Below are positions 1-11,821 of a stretch of 64,000 nucleotides of DNA, piece by piece. The translations under genes and the position numbers were made by a program. This DNA comes from Synchiropus splendidus (lineage: Eukaryota; Chordata; Actinopteri; Syngnathiformes; Callionymidae). The notes below the pieces were generated by a model. The model worked only from the letters and a program-made list of their open reading frames with translations. It was not told the DNA's origin and ran no database searches. Positions within the stretch are counted from its first letter, which is position 1. Each line of letters opens with the position of its first letter. Where the stretch lies: assembly GCF_027744825.2 (NCBI RefSeq), contig NW_026527101.1, forward strand, positions 1 to 64,000. Reading direction: 5' to 3'.

Positions 1-34
1 TGAGATAAGGTGGGTTTCGGAACGCCAAACATAA

Positions 35-62
35 AAGTGTTGATAACTTTGGAAAAACACTT
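35..62. repeat. 7-bp inverted repeat with 14-nt loop, present in nearly every unit
   Basis: AAGTGTT at 35-41 is the exact reverse complement of AACACTT at 56-62. The loop (42-55) holds two of the type-defining positions, 42 and 51, so the arms stay intact while the loop varies. The motif recurs at the same unit position across the array. Dyad symmetry in centromeric satellites lacking CENP-B boxes has been proposed to favour non-B DNA and CENP-A loading. Applying that idea here is inference. Confidence 0.85.
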
Positions 63-147
63 CAGACAGTTTAGATTTGATGTGCAACTACTAGAAAGAC
101 CCTTTCTGCTATAGTGGGAGGTTAAAATTTCATGTTCTGAAGCTTTC

Positions 148-186
148 CTGAAAAGTTATGGCACAATGCACAAAAACGCTTTTCAG
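148..186. repeat. 8-bp inverted repeat with 23-nt loop, present in nearly every unit
   Basis: CTGAAAAG (148-155) is the exact reverse complement of CTTTTCAG (179-186). The arms are retained in almost all units, although the base just upstream (146) and the loop bases 170-171 vary between types. Together with the 35-62 inverted repeat, this gives each 188-bp unit two potential hairpins about 85 bp apart from loop to loop on the linear map. Confidence 0.85.
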
Positions 187-889
187 CCTGAGATAAGGTG
201 GGTTTCGGAACGCCAAACATAAAAGTGTTGATAACTTTGGAAAAACACTTCAGACAGTTTAGATTTGATGTGCAACTACTAGAAAGACCCTTTCTGCTAT
301 AGTGGGAGGTTAAAATTTCATGTTCTGAAGCTTTCCTGAAAAGTTATGGCACAATGCACAAAAACGCTTTTCAGCCTGAGATAAGGTGGGTTTCGGAACG
401 CCAAACATAAAAGTGTTGATAACTTTGGAAAAACACTTCAGACAGTTTAGATTTGATGTGCAACTACTAGAAAGACCCTTTCTGCTATAGTGGGAGGTTA
501 AAATTTCATGTTCTGAAGCTTTCCTGAAAAGTTATGGCACAATGCACAAAAACGCTTTTCAGCCTGAGATAAGGTGGGTTTCGGAACGCCAAACATAAAA
601 GTGTTGATAACTTTGGAAAAACACTTCAGACAGCTTAGATTTGATGTGCAACTACTAGAAAGACCCTTTCTGCTATAGTGGGAGGTTAAAATTTCATGTT
701 CTGAAGCTTCCTGAAAAGTTATGGCACAATGCACAAAAACGCTTTTCAGCCTGAGATAAGGTGGGTTTCGGAACGCCAAACATAAAAGTGTTGATAACTT
801 TTGAAAAACACTTCAGACAGCTTAGATTTGATGTGCAACTACTAGAAAGACCCTTTCTGCTATAGTGGGAGGTTAAAATTTCATGTTCT

Positions 890-897
890 GAAGCTTC
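890..897. other. Palindrome GAAGCTTC containing a HindIII site (146C units)
   Basis: In units with 146C the sequence around AAGCTT becomes the 8-bp perfect palindrome GAAGCTTC. P, W and X units keep AAGCTT but lose the outer symmetry. Y units (141G) read AGGCTT and lose the HindIII site. HindIII digestion should therefore give mainly 188-bp fragments, with 376-bp fragments spanning Y units. This is the first occurrence; it recurs throughout. Confidence 0.8.
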
Positions 898-2040
898 CCT
901 GAAAAGTTATGGCACAATGCACAAAAACGCTTTTCAGCCTGAGATAAGGTGGGTTTCGGAACGCCAAACATAAAAGTGTTGATAACTTTGGAAAAACACT
1001 TCAGACAGTTTAGATTTGATGTGCAACTACTAGAAAGACCCTTTCTGCTATAGTGGGAGGTTAAAATTTCATGTTCTGAAGCTTCCTGAAAAGTTATGGC
1101 ACAATGCACAAAAACGCTTTTCAGCCTGAGATAAGGTGGGTTTCGGAACGCCAAACATAAAAGTGTTGATAACTTTGAAAAACACTTCAGACAGTTTAGA
1201 TTTGATGTGCAACTACTAGAAAGACCCTTTCTGCTATAGTGGGAGGTTAAAATTTCATGTTCTGAAGCTTCCTGAAAAGTTATGGCACAATGCACAAAAA
1301 CGCTTTTCAGCCTGAGATAAGGTGGGTTTCGGAACGCCAAACATAAAAGTGTTGATAACTTTCGAAAAACACTTCAGACAGCTTAGATTTGATGTGCAAC
1401 TACTAGAAAGACCCTTTCTGCTATAGTGGGAGGTTAAAATTTCATGTTCTGAAGCTTTCCTGAAAAGTTATGGCACAATGCACAAAAACGCTTTTCAGCC
1501 TGAGATAAGGTGGGTTTCGGAACGCCAAACATAAAAGTGTTGATAACTTTTGAAAAACACTTCAGACAGTTTAGATTTGATGTGCAACTACTAGAAAGAC
1601 CCTTTCTGCTATAGTGGGAGGTTAAAATTTCATGTTCTGAAGCTTCCTGAAAAGTTATGGCACAATGCACAAAAACGCTTTTCAGCCTGAGATAAGGTGG
1701 GTTTCGGAACGCCAAACATAAAAGTGTTGATAACTTTGAAAAACACTTCAGACAGCTTAGATTTGATGTGCAACTACTAGAAAGACCCTTTCTGCTATAG
1801 TGGGAGGTTAAAATTTCATGTTCTGAAGCTTCCCTGAAAAGTTATGGCACAATGCACAAAAACGCTTTTCAGCCTGAGATAAGGTGGGTTTCGGAACGCC
1901 AAACATAAAAGTGTTGATAACTTTGGAAAAACACTTCAGACAGTTTAGATTTGATGTGCAACTACTAGAAAGACCCTTTCTGCTATAGTGGGAGGTTAAA
2001 ATTTCATGTTCTGAGCTTCCCTGAAAAGTTATGGCACAAT

Positions 2041-2052
2041 GCGTAAAAACGC
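2041..2052. repeat. Short GCGT/ACGC hairpin created by the GT variant
   Basis: In units with GT at positions 170-171 (types S, V, Y, Z), GCGT is followed by four A and then ACGC. This is a 4-bp inverted repeat with a 4-nt loop nested inside the larger 148-186 hairpin. The variant also adds a CpG. Units with AC at the same place lack both. This is the first instance; it recurs on a subset of units placed by the higher-order pattern. Confidence 0.8.
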
Positions 2053-4681
2053 TTTTCAGCCTGAGATAAGGTGGGTTTCGGAACGCCAAACATAAAAGTG
2101 TTGATAACTTTGGAAAAACACTTCAGACAGTTTAGATTTGATGTGCAACTACTAGAAAGACCCTTTCTGCTATAGTGGGAGGTTAAAATTTCATGTTCTG
2201 AAGCTTCCTGAAAAGTTATGGCACAATGCACAAAAACGCTTTTCAGCCTGAGATAAGGTGGGTTTCGGAACGCCAAACATAAAAGTGTTGATAACTTTGG
2301 AAAAACACTTCAGACAGTTTAGATTTGATGTGCAACTACTAGAAAGACCCTTTCTGCTATAGTGGGAGGTTAAAATTTCATGTTCTGAAGCTTTCCTGAA
2401 AAGTTATGGCACAATGCACAAAAACGCTTTTCAGCCTGAGATAAGGTGGGTTTCGGAACGCCAAACATAAAAGTGTTGATAACTTTGAAAAACACTTCAG
2501 ACAGCTTAGATTTGATGTGCAACTACTAGAAAGACCCTTTCTGCTATAGTGGGAGGTTAAAATTTCATGTTCTGAAGCTTCCTGAAAAGTTATGGCACAA
2601 TGCACAAAAACGCTTTTCAGCCTGAGATAAGGTGGGTTTCGGAACGCCAAACATAAAAGTGTTGATAACTTTGGAAAAACACTTCAGACAGTTAGATTTG
2701 ATGTGCAACTACTAGAAAGACCCTTTCTGCTATAGTGGGAGGTTAAAATTTCATGTTCTGAAGCTTCCTGAAAAGTTATGGCACAATGCACAAAAACGCT
2801 TTTCAGCCTGAGATAAGGTGGGTTTCGGAACGCCAAACATAAAAGTGTTGATAACTTTGAAAAACACTTCAGACAGTTTAGATTTGATGTGCAACTACTA
2901 GAAAGACCCTTTCTGCTATAGTGGGAGGTTAAAATTTCATGTTCTGAAGCTTCCCTGAAAAGTTATGGCACAATGCACAAAAACGCTTTTCAGCCTGAGA
3001 TAAGGTGGGTTTCGGAACGCCAAACATAAAAGTGTTGATAACTTTCGAAAAACACTTCAGACAGCTTAGATTTGATGTGCACCTACTAGAAAGACCCTTT
3101 CTGCTATAGTGGGAGGTTAAAATTTCATGTTCTGAAGCTTCCTGAAAAGTTATGGCACAATGCACAAAAACGCTTTTCAGCCTGAGATAAGGTGGGTTTC
3201 GGAACGCCAAACATAAAAGTGTTGATAACTTTGAAAAACACTTCAGACAGTTTAGATTTGATGTGCAACTACTAGAAAGACCCTTTCTGCTATAGTGGGA
3301 GGTTAAAATTTCATGTTCTGAAGCTTCCTGAAAAGTTATGGCACAATGCACAAAAACGCTTTTCAGCCTGAGATAAGGTGGGTTTCGGAACGCCAAACAT
3401 AAAAGTGTTGATAACTTTTGAAAAACACTTCAGACAGCTTAGATTTGATGTGCAACTACTAGAAAGACCCTTTCTGCTATAGTGGGAGGTTAAAATTTCA
3501 TGTTCTGAAGCTTCCCTGAAAAGTTATGGCACAATGCACAAAAACGCTTTTCAGCCTGAGATAAGGTGGGTTTCGGAACGCCAAACATAAAAGTGTTGAT
3601 AACTTTGGAAAAACACTTCAGACAGTTTAGATTTGATGTGCAACTACTAGAAAGACCCTTTCTGCTATAGTGGGAGGTTAAAATTTCATGTTCTGAGCTT
3701 CCTGAAAAGTTATGGCACAATGCGTAAAAACGCTTTTCAGCCTGAGATAAGGTGGGTTTCGGAACGCCAAACATAAAAGTGTTGATAACTTTGGAAAAAC
3801 ACTTCAGACAGTTTAGATTTGATGTGCAACTACTAGAAAGACCCTTTCTGCTATAGTGGGAGGTTAAAATTTCATGTTCTGAAGCTTCCCTGAAAAGTTA
3901 TGGCACAATGCACAAAAACGCTTTTCAGCCTGAGATAAGGTGGGTTTCGGAACGCCAAACATAAAAGTGTTGATAACTTTCGAAAAACACTTCAGACAGC
4001 TTAGATTTGATGTGCACCTACTAGAAAGACCCTTTCTGCTATAGTGGGAGGTTAAAATTTCATGTTCTGAAGCTTCCCTGAAAAGTTATGGCACAATGCG
4101 TAAAAACGCTTTTCAGCCTGAGATAAGGTGGGTTTCGGAACGCCAAACATAAAAGTGTTGATAACTTTGGAAAAACACTTCAGACAGTTTAGATTTGATG
4201 TGCAACTACTAGAAAGACCCTTTCTGCTATAGTGGGAGGTTAAAATTTCATGTTCTGAAGCTTCCCTGAAAAGTTATGGCACAATGCACAAAAACGCTTT
4301 TCAGCCTGAGATAAGGTGGGTTTCGGAACGCCAAACATAAAAGTGTTAATAACTTTGGAAAAACACTTCAGACAGTTTAGATTTGATGTGCAACTACTAG
4401 AAAGACCCTTTCTGCTATAGTGGGAGGTTAAAATTTCATGTTCTGAAGCTTCCCTGAAAAGTTATGGCACAATGCACAAAAACGCTTTTCAGCCTGAGAT
4501 AAGGTGGGTTTCGGAACGCCAAACATAAAAGTGTTGATAACTTTCGAAAACACTTCAGAGAGCTTAGATTTGATGTGCACCTACTAGAAAGACCCTTTCT
4601 GCTATAGTGGGAGGTTAAAATTTCATGTTCTGAAGCTTCCCTGAAAAGTTATGGCACAATGCGTAAAAACGCTTTTCAGCC

Positions 4682-7600
4682 TGAGATAAGTTGGGTTTCG
4701 GAACGCCAAACATAAAAGTGTTGATAACTTTGGAAAAACACTTCAGACAGTTTAGATTTGATGTGCAACTACTAGAAAGACCCTTTCTGCTATAGTGGGA
4801 GGTTAAAATTTCATGTTCTGAAGCTTTCCTGAAAAGTTATGGCACAATGCACAAAAACGCTTTTCAGCCTGAGATAAGGTGGGTTTCGGAACGCCAAACA
4901 TAAAAGTGTTGATAACTTTTGAAAAACACTTCAGACAGCTTAGATTTGATGTGCAACTACTAGAAAGACCCTTTCTGCTATAGTGGGAGGTTAAAATTTC
5001 ATGTTCTGAAGCTTCCTGAAAAGTTATGGCACAATGCACAAAAACGCTTTTCAGCCTGAGATAAGGTGGGTTTCGGAACGCCAAACATAAAAGTGTTGAT
5101 AACTTTCGAAAAACACTTCAGAGAGCTTAGATTTGATGTGCACCTACTAGAAAGACCCTTTCTGCTATAGTGGGAGGTTAAAATTTCATGTTCTGAAGCT
5201 TCCCTGAAAAGTTATGGCACAATGCGTAAAAACGCTTTTCAGCCTGAGATAAGGTGGGTTTCGGAACGCCAAACATAAAAGTGTTGATAACTTTGGAAAA
5301 ACACTTCAGACAGTTTAGATTTGATGTGCAACTACTAGAAAGACCCTTTCTGCTATAGTGGGAGGTTAAAATTTCATGTTCTGAAGCTTTCCTGAAAAGT
5401 TATGGCACAATGCACAAAAACGCTTTTCAGCCTGAGATAAGGTGGGTTTCGGAACGCCAAACATAAAAGTGTTGATAACTTTGGAAAAACACTTCAGACA
5501 GTTTAGATTTGATGTGCAACTACTAGAAAGACCCTTTCTGCTATAGTGGGAGGTTAAAATTTCATGTTCTGAAGCTTTCCTGAAAAGTTATGGCACAATG
5601 CACAAAAACGCTTTTCAGCCTGAGATAAGGTGGGTTTCGGAACGCCAAACATAAAAGTGTTGATAACTTTGGAAAAACACTTCAGACAGTTTAGATTTGA
5701 TGTGCAACTACTAGAAAGACCCTTTCTGCTATAGTGGGAGGTTAAAATTTCATGTTCTGAAGCTTTCCTGAAAAGTTATGGCACAATGCACAAAAACGCT
5801 TTTCAGCCTGAGATAAGGTGGGTTTCGGAACGCCAAACATAAAAGTGTTGATAACTTTTGAAAAACACTTCAGACAGCTTAGATTTGATGTGCAACTACT
5901 AGAAAGACCCTTTCTGCTATAGTGGGAGGTTAAAATTTCATGTTCTGAAGCTTCCCTGAAAAGTTATGGCACAATGCACAAAAACGCTTTTCAGCCTGAG
6001 ATAAGGTGGGTTTCGGAACGCCAAACATAAAAGTGTTGATAACTTTGGAAAAACACTTCAGACAGTTTAGATTTGATGTGCAACTACTAGAAAGACCCTT
6101 TCTGCTATAGTGGGAGGTTAAAATTTCATGTTCTGAAGCTTCCCTGAAAAGTTATGGCACAATGCACAAAAACGCTTTTCAGCCTGAGATAAGGTGGGTT
6201 TCGGAACGCCAAACATAAAAGTGTTGATAACTTTGGAAAAACACTTCAGACAGTTTAGATTTGATGTGCAACTACTAGAAAGACCCTTTCTGCTATAGTG
6301 GGAGGTTAAAATTTCATGTTCTGAAGCTTCCTGAAAAGTTATGGCACAATGCACAAAAACGCTTTTCAGCCTGAGATAAGGTGGGTTTCGGAACGCCAAA
6401 CATAAAAGTGTTGATAACTTTGGAAAAACACTTCAGACAGTTTAGATTTGATGTGCAACTACTAGAAAGACCCTTTCTGCTATAGTGGGAGGTTAAAATT
6501 TCATGTTCTGAAGCTTTCCTGAAAAGTTATGGCACAATGCACAAAAACGCTTTTCAGCCTGAGATAAGGTGGGTTTCGGAACGCCAAACATAAAAGTGTT
6601 GATAACTTTGGAAAAACACTTCAGACAGTTTAGATTTGATGTGCAACTACTAGAAAGACCCTTTCTGCTATAGTGGGAGGTTAAAATTTCATGTTCTGAA
6701 GCTTCCTGAAAAGTTATGGCACAATGCACAAAAACGCTTTTCAGCCTGAGATAAGGTGGGTTTCGGAACGCCAAACATAAAAGTGTTGATAACTTTGGAA
6801 AAACACTTCAGACAGTTTAGATTTGATGTGCAACTACTAGAAAGACCCTTTCTGCTATAGTGGGAGGTTAAAATTTCATGTTCTGAAGCTTTCCTGAAAA
6901 GTTATGGCACAATGCACAAAAACGCTTTTCAGCCTGAGATAAGGTGGGTTTCGGAACGCCAAACATAAAAGTGTTGATAACTTTTGAAAAACACTTCAGA
7001 CAGCTTAGATTTGATGTGCAACTACTAGAAAGACCCTTTCTGCTATAGTGGGAGGTTAAAATTTCATGTTCTGAAGCTTCCCTGAAAAGTTATGGCACAA
7101 TGCACAAAAACGCTTTTCAGCCTGAGATAAGGTGGGTTTCGGAACGCCAAACATAAAAGTGTTGATAACTTTGGAAAAACACTTCAGACAGTTTAGATTT
7201 GATGTGCAACTACTAGAAAGACCCTTTCTGCTATAGTGGGAGGTTAAAATTTCATGTTCTGAAGCTTCCAGAAAAGTTATGGCACAATGCACAAAAACGC
7301 TTTTCAGCCTGAGATAAGGTGGGTTTCGGAACGCCAAACATAAAAGTGTTGATAACTTTGGAAAAACACTTCAGACAGTTTAGATTTGATGTGCAACTAC
7401 TAGAAAGACCCTTTCTGCTATAGTGGGAGGTTAAAATTTCATGTTCTGAAGCTTCCCTGAAAAGTTATGGCACAATGCACAAAAACGCTTTTCAGCCTGA
7501 GATAAGGTGGGTTTCGGAACGCCAAACATAAAAGTGTTGATAACTTTCGAAAAACACTTCAGAGAGCTTAGATTTGATGTGCACCTACTAGAAAGACCCT

Positions 7601-8625
7601 TTCTGCTATAGTGGGAGGTTAAAATTTCATGTTCTGAAGCTTTCCTGAAAAGTTATGGCACAATGCACAAAAACGCTTTTCAGCCTGAGATAAGGTGGGT
7701 TTCGGAACGCCAAACATAAAAGTGTTGATAACTTTGGAAAAACACTTCAGACAGTTTAGATTTGATGTGCAACTACTAGAAAGACCCTTTCTGCTATAGT
7801 GGGAGGTTAAAATTTCATGTTCTGAAGCTTTCCTGAAAAGTTATGGCACAATGCACAAAAACGCTTTTCAGCCTGAGATAAGGTGGGTTTCGGAACGCCA
7901 AACATAAAAGTGTTGATAACTTTTGAAAAACACTTCAGACAGCTTAGATTTGATGTGCAACTACTAGAAAGACCCTTTCTGCTATAGTGGGAGGTTAAAA
8001 TTTCATGTTCTGAAGCTTCCCTGAAAAGTTATGGCACAATGCACAAAAACGCTTTTCAGCCTGAGATAAGGTGGGTTTCGGAACGCCAAACATAAAAGTG
8101 TTGATAACTTTGGAAAAACACTTCAGACAGTTTAGATTTGATGTGCAACTACTAGAAAGACCCTTTCTGCTATAGTGGGAGGTTAAAATTTCATGTTCTG
8201 AGGCTTCCCTGAAAAGTTATGGCACAATGCGTAAAAACGCTTTTCAGCCTGAGATAAGGTGGGTTTCGGAACGCCAAACATAAAAGTGTTGATAACTTTG
8301 GAAAAACACTTCAGACAGTTTAGATTTGATGTGCAACTACTAGAAAGACCCTTTCTGCTATAGTGGGAGGTTAAAATTTCATGTTCTGAAGCTTCCCTGA
8401 AAAGTTATGGCACAATGCACAAAAACGCTTTTCAGCCTGAGATAAGGTGGGTTTCGGAACGCCAAACATAAAAGTGTTGATAACTTTCGAAAAACACTTC
8501 AGAGAGCTTAGATTTGATGTGCACCTACTAGAAAGACCCTTTCTGCTATAGTGGGAGGTTAAAATTTCATGTTCTGAAGCTTCCCTGAAAAGTTATGGCA
8601 CAATGCGTAAAAACGCTTTTCAGCC
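4682..8625 (+). repeat. P-rich satellite segment
   Basis: Twenty-one units starting with a P* unit (AAGTTGGG instead of AAGGTGGG), the mark that elsewhere begins the 16-unit head. Here it is followed only by R and then S, so the head is not present. P units and their Q/R neighbours dominate, with one W (near 7,510) and one Y (near 8,070). A few 187-bp units persist (near 5,011, 6,327, 6,700 and 7,267). No gene is seen. Confidence 0.8.
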
Positions 8626-11600
8626 TGAGATAAGGTGGGTTTCGGAACGCCAAACATAAAAGTGTTGATAACTTTGGAAAAACACTTCAGACAGTTTAGA
8701 TTTGATGTGCAACTACTAGAAAGACCCTTTCTGCTATAGTGGGAGGTTAAAATTTCATGTTCTGAAGCTTTCCTGAAAAGTTATGGCACAATGCACAAAA
8801 ACGCTTTTCAGCCTGAGATAAGGTGGGTTTCGGAACGCCAAACATAAAAGTGTTGATAACTTTGGAAAAACACTTCAGACAGTTTAGATTTGATGTGCAA
8901 CTACTAGAAAGACCCTTTCTGCTATAGTGGGAGGTTAAAATTTCATGTTCTGAAGCTTTCCTGAAAAGTTATGGCACAATGCACAAAAACGCTTTTCAGC
9001 CTGAGATAAGGTGGGTTTCGGAACGCCAAACATAAAAGTGTTGATAACTTTTGAAAAACACTTCAGACAGCTTAGATTTGATGTGCAACTACTAGAAAGA
9101 CCCTTTCTGCTATAGTGGGAGGTTAAAATTTCATGTTCTGAAGCTTCCCTGAAAAGTTATGGCACAATGCACAAAAACGCTTTTCAGCCTGAGATAAGGT
9201 GGGTTTCGGAACGCCAAACATAAAAGTGTTGATAACTTTGGAAAAACACTTCAGACAGTTTAGATTTGATGTGCAACTACTAGAAAGACCCTTTCTGCTA
9301 TAGTGGGAGGTTAAAATTTCATGTTCTGAAGCTTCCCTGAAAAGTTATGGCACAATGCACAAAAACGCTTTTCAGCCTGAGATAAGGTGGGTTTCGGAAC
9401 GCCAAACATAAAAGTGTTGATAACTTTGGAAAAACACTTCAGACAGTTTAGATTTGATGTGCAACTACTAGAAAGACCCTTTCTGCTATAGTGGGAGGTT
9501 AAAATTTCATGTTCTGAAGCTTCCCTGAAAAGTTATGGCACAATGCACAAAAACGCTTTTCAGCCTGAGATAAGGTGGGTTTCGGAACGCCAAACATAAA
9601 AGTGTTGATAACTTTTGAAAAACACTTCAGACAGCTTAGATTTGATGTGCAACTACTAGAAAGACCCTTTCTGCTATAGTGGGAGGTTAAAATTTCATGT
9701 TCTGAAGCTTCCCTGAAAAGTTATGGCACAATGCACAAAAACGCTTTTCAGCCTGAGATAAGGTGGGTTTCGGAACGCCAAACATAAAAGTGTTGATAAC
9801 TTTGGAAAAACACTTCAGACAGTTTAGATTTGATGTGCAACTACTAGAAAGACCCTTTCTGCTATAGTGGGAGGTTAAAATTTCATGTTCTGAAGCTTCC
9901 CTGAAAAGTTATGGCACAATGCACAAAAACGCTTTTCAGCCTGAGATAAGGTGGGTTTCGGAACGCCAAACATAAAAGTGTTGATAACTTTGGAAAAACA
10001 CTTCAGACAGTTTAGATTTGATGTGCAACTACTAGAAAGACCCTTTCTGCTATAGTGGGAGGTTAAAATTTCATGTTCTGAAGCTTCCCTGAAAAGTTAT
10101 GGCACAATGCACAAAAACGCTTTTCAGCCTGAGATAAGGTGGGTTTCGGAACGCCAAACATAAAAGTGTTGATAACTTTTGAAAAACACTTCAGACAGCT
10201 TAGATTTGATGTGCAACTACTAGAAAGACCCTTTCTGCTATAGTGGGAGGTTAAAATTTCATGTTCTGAAGCTTCCCTGAAAAGTTATGGCACAATGCAC
10301 AAAAACGCTTTTCAGCCTGAGATAAGGTGGGTTTCGGAACGCCAAACATAAAAGTGTTGATAACTTTGGAAAAACACTTCAGACAGTTTAGATTTGATGT
10401 GCAACTACTAGAAAGACCCTTTCTGCTATAGTGGGAGGTTAAAATTTCATGTTCTGAGGCTTCCCTGAAAAGTTATGGCACAATGCGTAAAAACGCTTTT
10501 CAGCCTGAGATAAGGTGGGTTTCGGAACGCCAAACATAAAAGTGTTGATAACTTTGGAAAAACACTTCAGACAGTTTAGATTTGATGTGCAACTACTAGA
10601 AAGACCCTTTCTGCTATAGTGGGAGGTTAAAATTTCATGTTCTGAAGCTTCCCTGAAAAGTTATGGCACAATGCACAAAAACGCTTTTCAGCCTGAGATA
10701 AGGTGGGTTTCGGAACGCCAAACATAAAAGTGTTGATAACTTTCGAAAAACACTTCAGAGATCTTAGATTTGATGTGCACCTACTAGAAAGACCCTTTCT
10801 GCTATAGTGGGAGGTTAAAATTTCATGTTCTGAAGCTTCCCTGAAAAGTTATGGCACAATGCGTAAAAACGCTTTTCAGCCTGAGATAAGGTGGGTTTCG
10901 GAACGCCAAACATAAAAGTGTTGATAACTTTGGAAAAACACTTCAGACAGTTTAGATTTGATGTGCAACTACTAGAAAGACCCTTTCTGCTATAGTGGGA
11001 GGTTAAAATTTCATGTTCTGAAGCTTTCCTGAAAAGTTATGGCACAATGCACAAAAACGCTTTTCAGCCTGAGATAAGGTGGGTTTCGGAACGCCAAACA
11101 TAAAAGTGTTGATAACTTTGGAAAAACACTTCAGACAGTTTAGATTTGATGTGCAACTACTAGAAAGACCCTTTCTGCTATAGTGGGAGGTTAAAATTTC
11201 ATGTTCTGAAGCTTTCCTGAAAAGTTATGGCACAATGCACAAAAACGCTTTTCAGCCTGAGATAAGGTGGGTTTCGGAACGCCAAACATAAAAGTGTTGA
11301 TAACTTTTGAAAAACACTTCAGACAGCTTAGATTTGATGTGCAACTACTAGAAAGACCCTTTCTGCTATAGTGGGAGGTTAAAATTTCATGTTCTGAAGC
11401 TTCCCTGAAAAGTTATGGCACAATGCACAAAAACGCTTTTCAGCCTGAGATAAGGTGGGTTTCGGAACGCCAAACATAAAAGTGTTGATAACTTTGGAAA
11501 AACACTTCAGACAGTTTAGATTTGATGTGCAACTACTAGAAAGACCCTTTCTGCTATAGTGGGAGGTTAAAATTTCATGTTCTGAAGCTTCCCTGAAAAG

Positions 11601-11821
11601 TTATGGCACAATGCACAAAAACGCTTTTCAGCCTGAGATAAGGTGGGTTTCGGAACGCCAAACATAAAAGTGTTGATAACTTTGGAAAAACACTTCAGAC
11701 AGTTTAGATTTGATGTGCAACTACTAGAAAGACCCTTTCTGCTATAGTGGGAGGTTAAAATTTCATGTTCTGAAGCTTCCCTGAAAAGTTATGGCACAAT
11801 GCACAAAAACGCTTTTCAGCC
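8626..11821 (+). repeat. Trimer-dominated zone (R-Q-Q)
   Basis: Seventeen units of exactly 188 bp in the order P-P-R-Q-Q-R-Q-Q-R-Y-Q-S-P-P-R-Q-Q. Two consecutive R-Q-Q trimers (9,002-9,565 and 9,566-10,129, 564 bp each) are the clearest short-period higher-order repeat in the window. The S unit starting at 10,694 has a private change (GAGATCTT instead of GAGAGCTT). No gene is seen. Confidence 0.85.

Larger units (their letters stand above)
1..188 (+). repeat. Representative satellite unit (type P)
   Basis: This first complete unit is used as the coordinate frame. It is about 38% GC by hand count. It has CpG only at unit positions 18-19, 23-24 and 177-178, and short A runs at 53-57, 124-127, 151-154 and 172-176. 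It carries two inverted repeats (35-41 with 56-62, and 148-155 with 179-186) and one HindIII site (AAGCTT, 140-145). Variation elsewhere concentrates at positions 10, 42, 51, 65, 67, 70, 77, 87, 108, 141, 146 and 170-171. Since 188 is not a multiple of 3, the reading frame shifts every unit, as expected of non-coding DNA. Confidence 0.95.
1..4681 (+). repeat. Left segment: satellite units with frequent 1-base deletions
   Basis: About 25 units. Many are 186 or 187 bp because one base is missing from a short run. The recurring sites are the CCC/TTTCC run near position 146 (for example near 707, 1083, 1264, 1644, 2206 and 2579) and the run near position 51 (for example near 1170, 1726, 2487, 2856 and 3231). 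Units near 2013 and 3694 read GAGCTT, where full-length Y units read GAGGCTT. Order begins P-P-P and then mixes P, Q, R and Y types; V, Q, E, S appear at about 3,930-4,681. No protein gene is supported: the reading frames that open here do so only where these deletions fall. Confidence 0.85.

Noticed and set aside
11..26. RNA polymerase III B box or SINE/tRNA relic (GGGTTTCGGAACGCC; GGGTTCGG where one T is lost, near 60,712 and 61,462)
   Set aside because: The match to the B-box core is partial, I see no A box at the right distance upstream, and no tRNA fold is evident.
14..30. CENP-B box-like sequence around GTTTCGGAACGCC
   Set aside because: It shares TTCG with the CENP-B box, but the required A and CGGG positions do not fit.
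4682..5057. An additional 16-unit head starting at the P* unit at 4,682
   Set aside because: Only P*-R is present before the order diverges to S-P-P-P, and the 108A and 77G marks are missing. It may be a remnant, but the evidence is one base (10T).
498..7337. Minus-strand open frames of 90-155 codons at the left end
   Set aside because: They are translations of the satellite unit. They stay open only where 1-base deletions alter frame between units, repeat the same peptide, and have no domain or signal I recognise.
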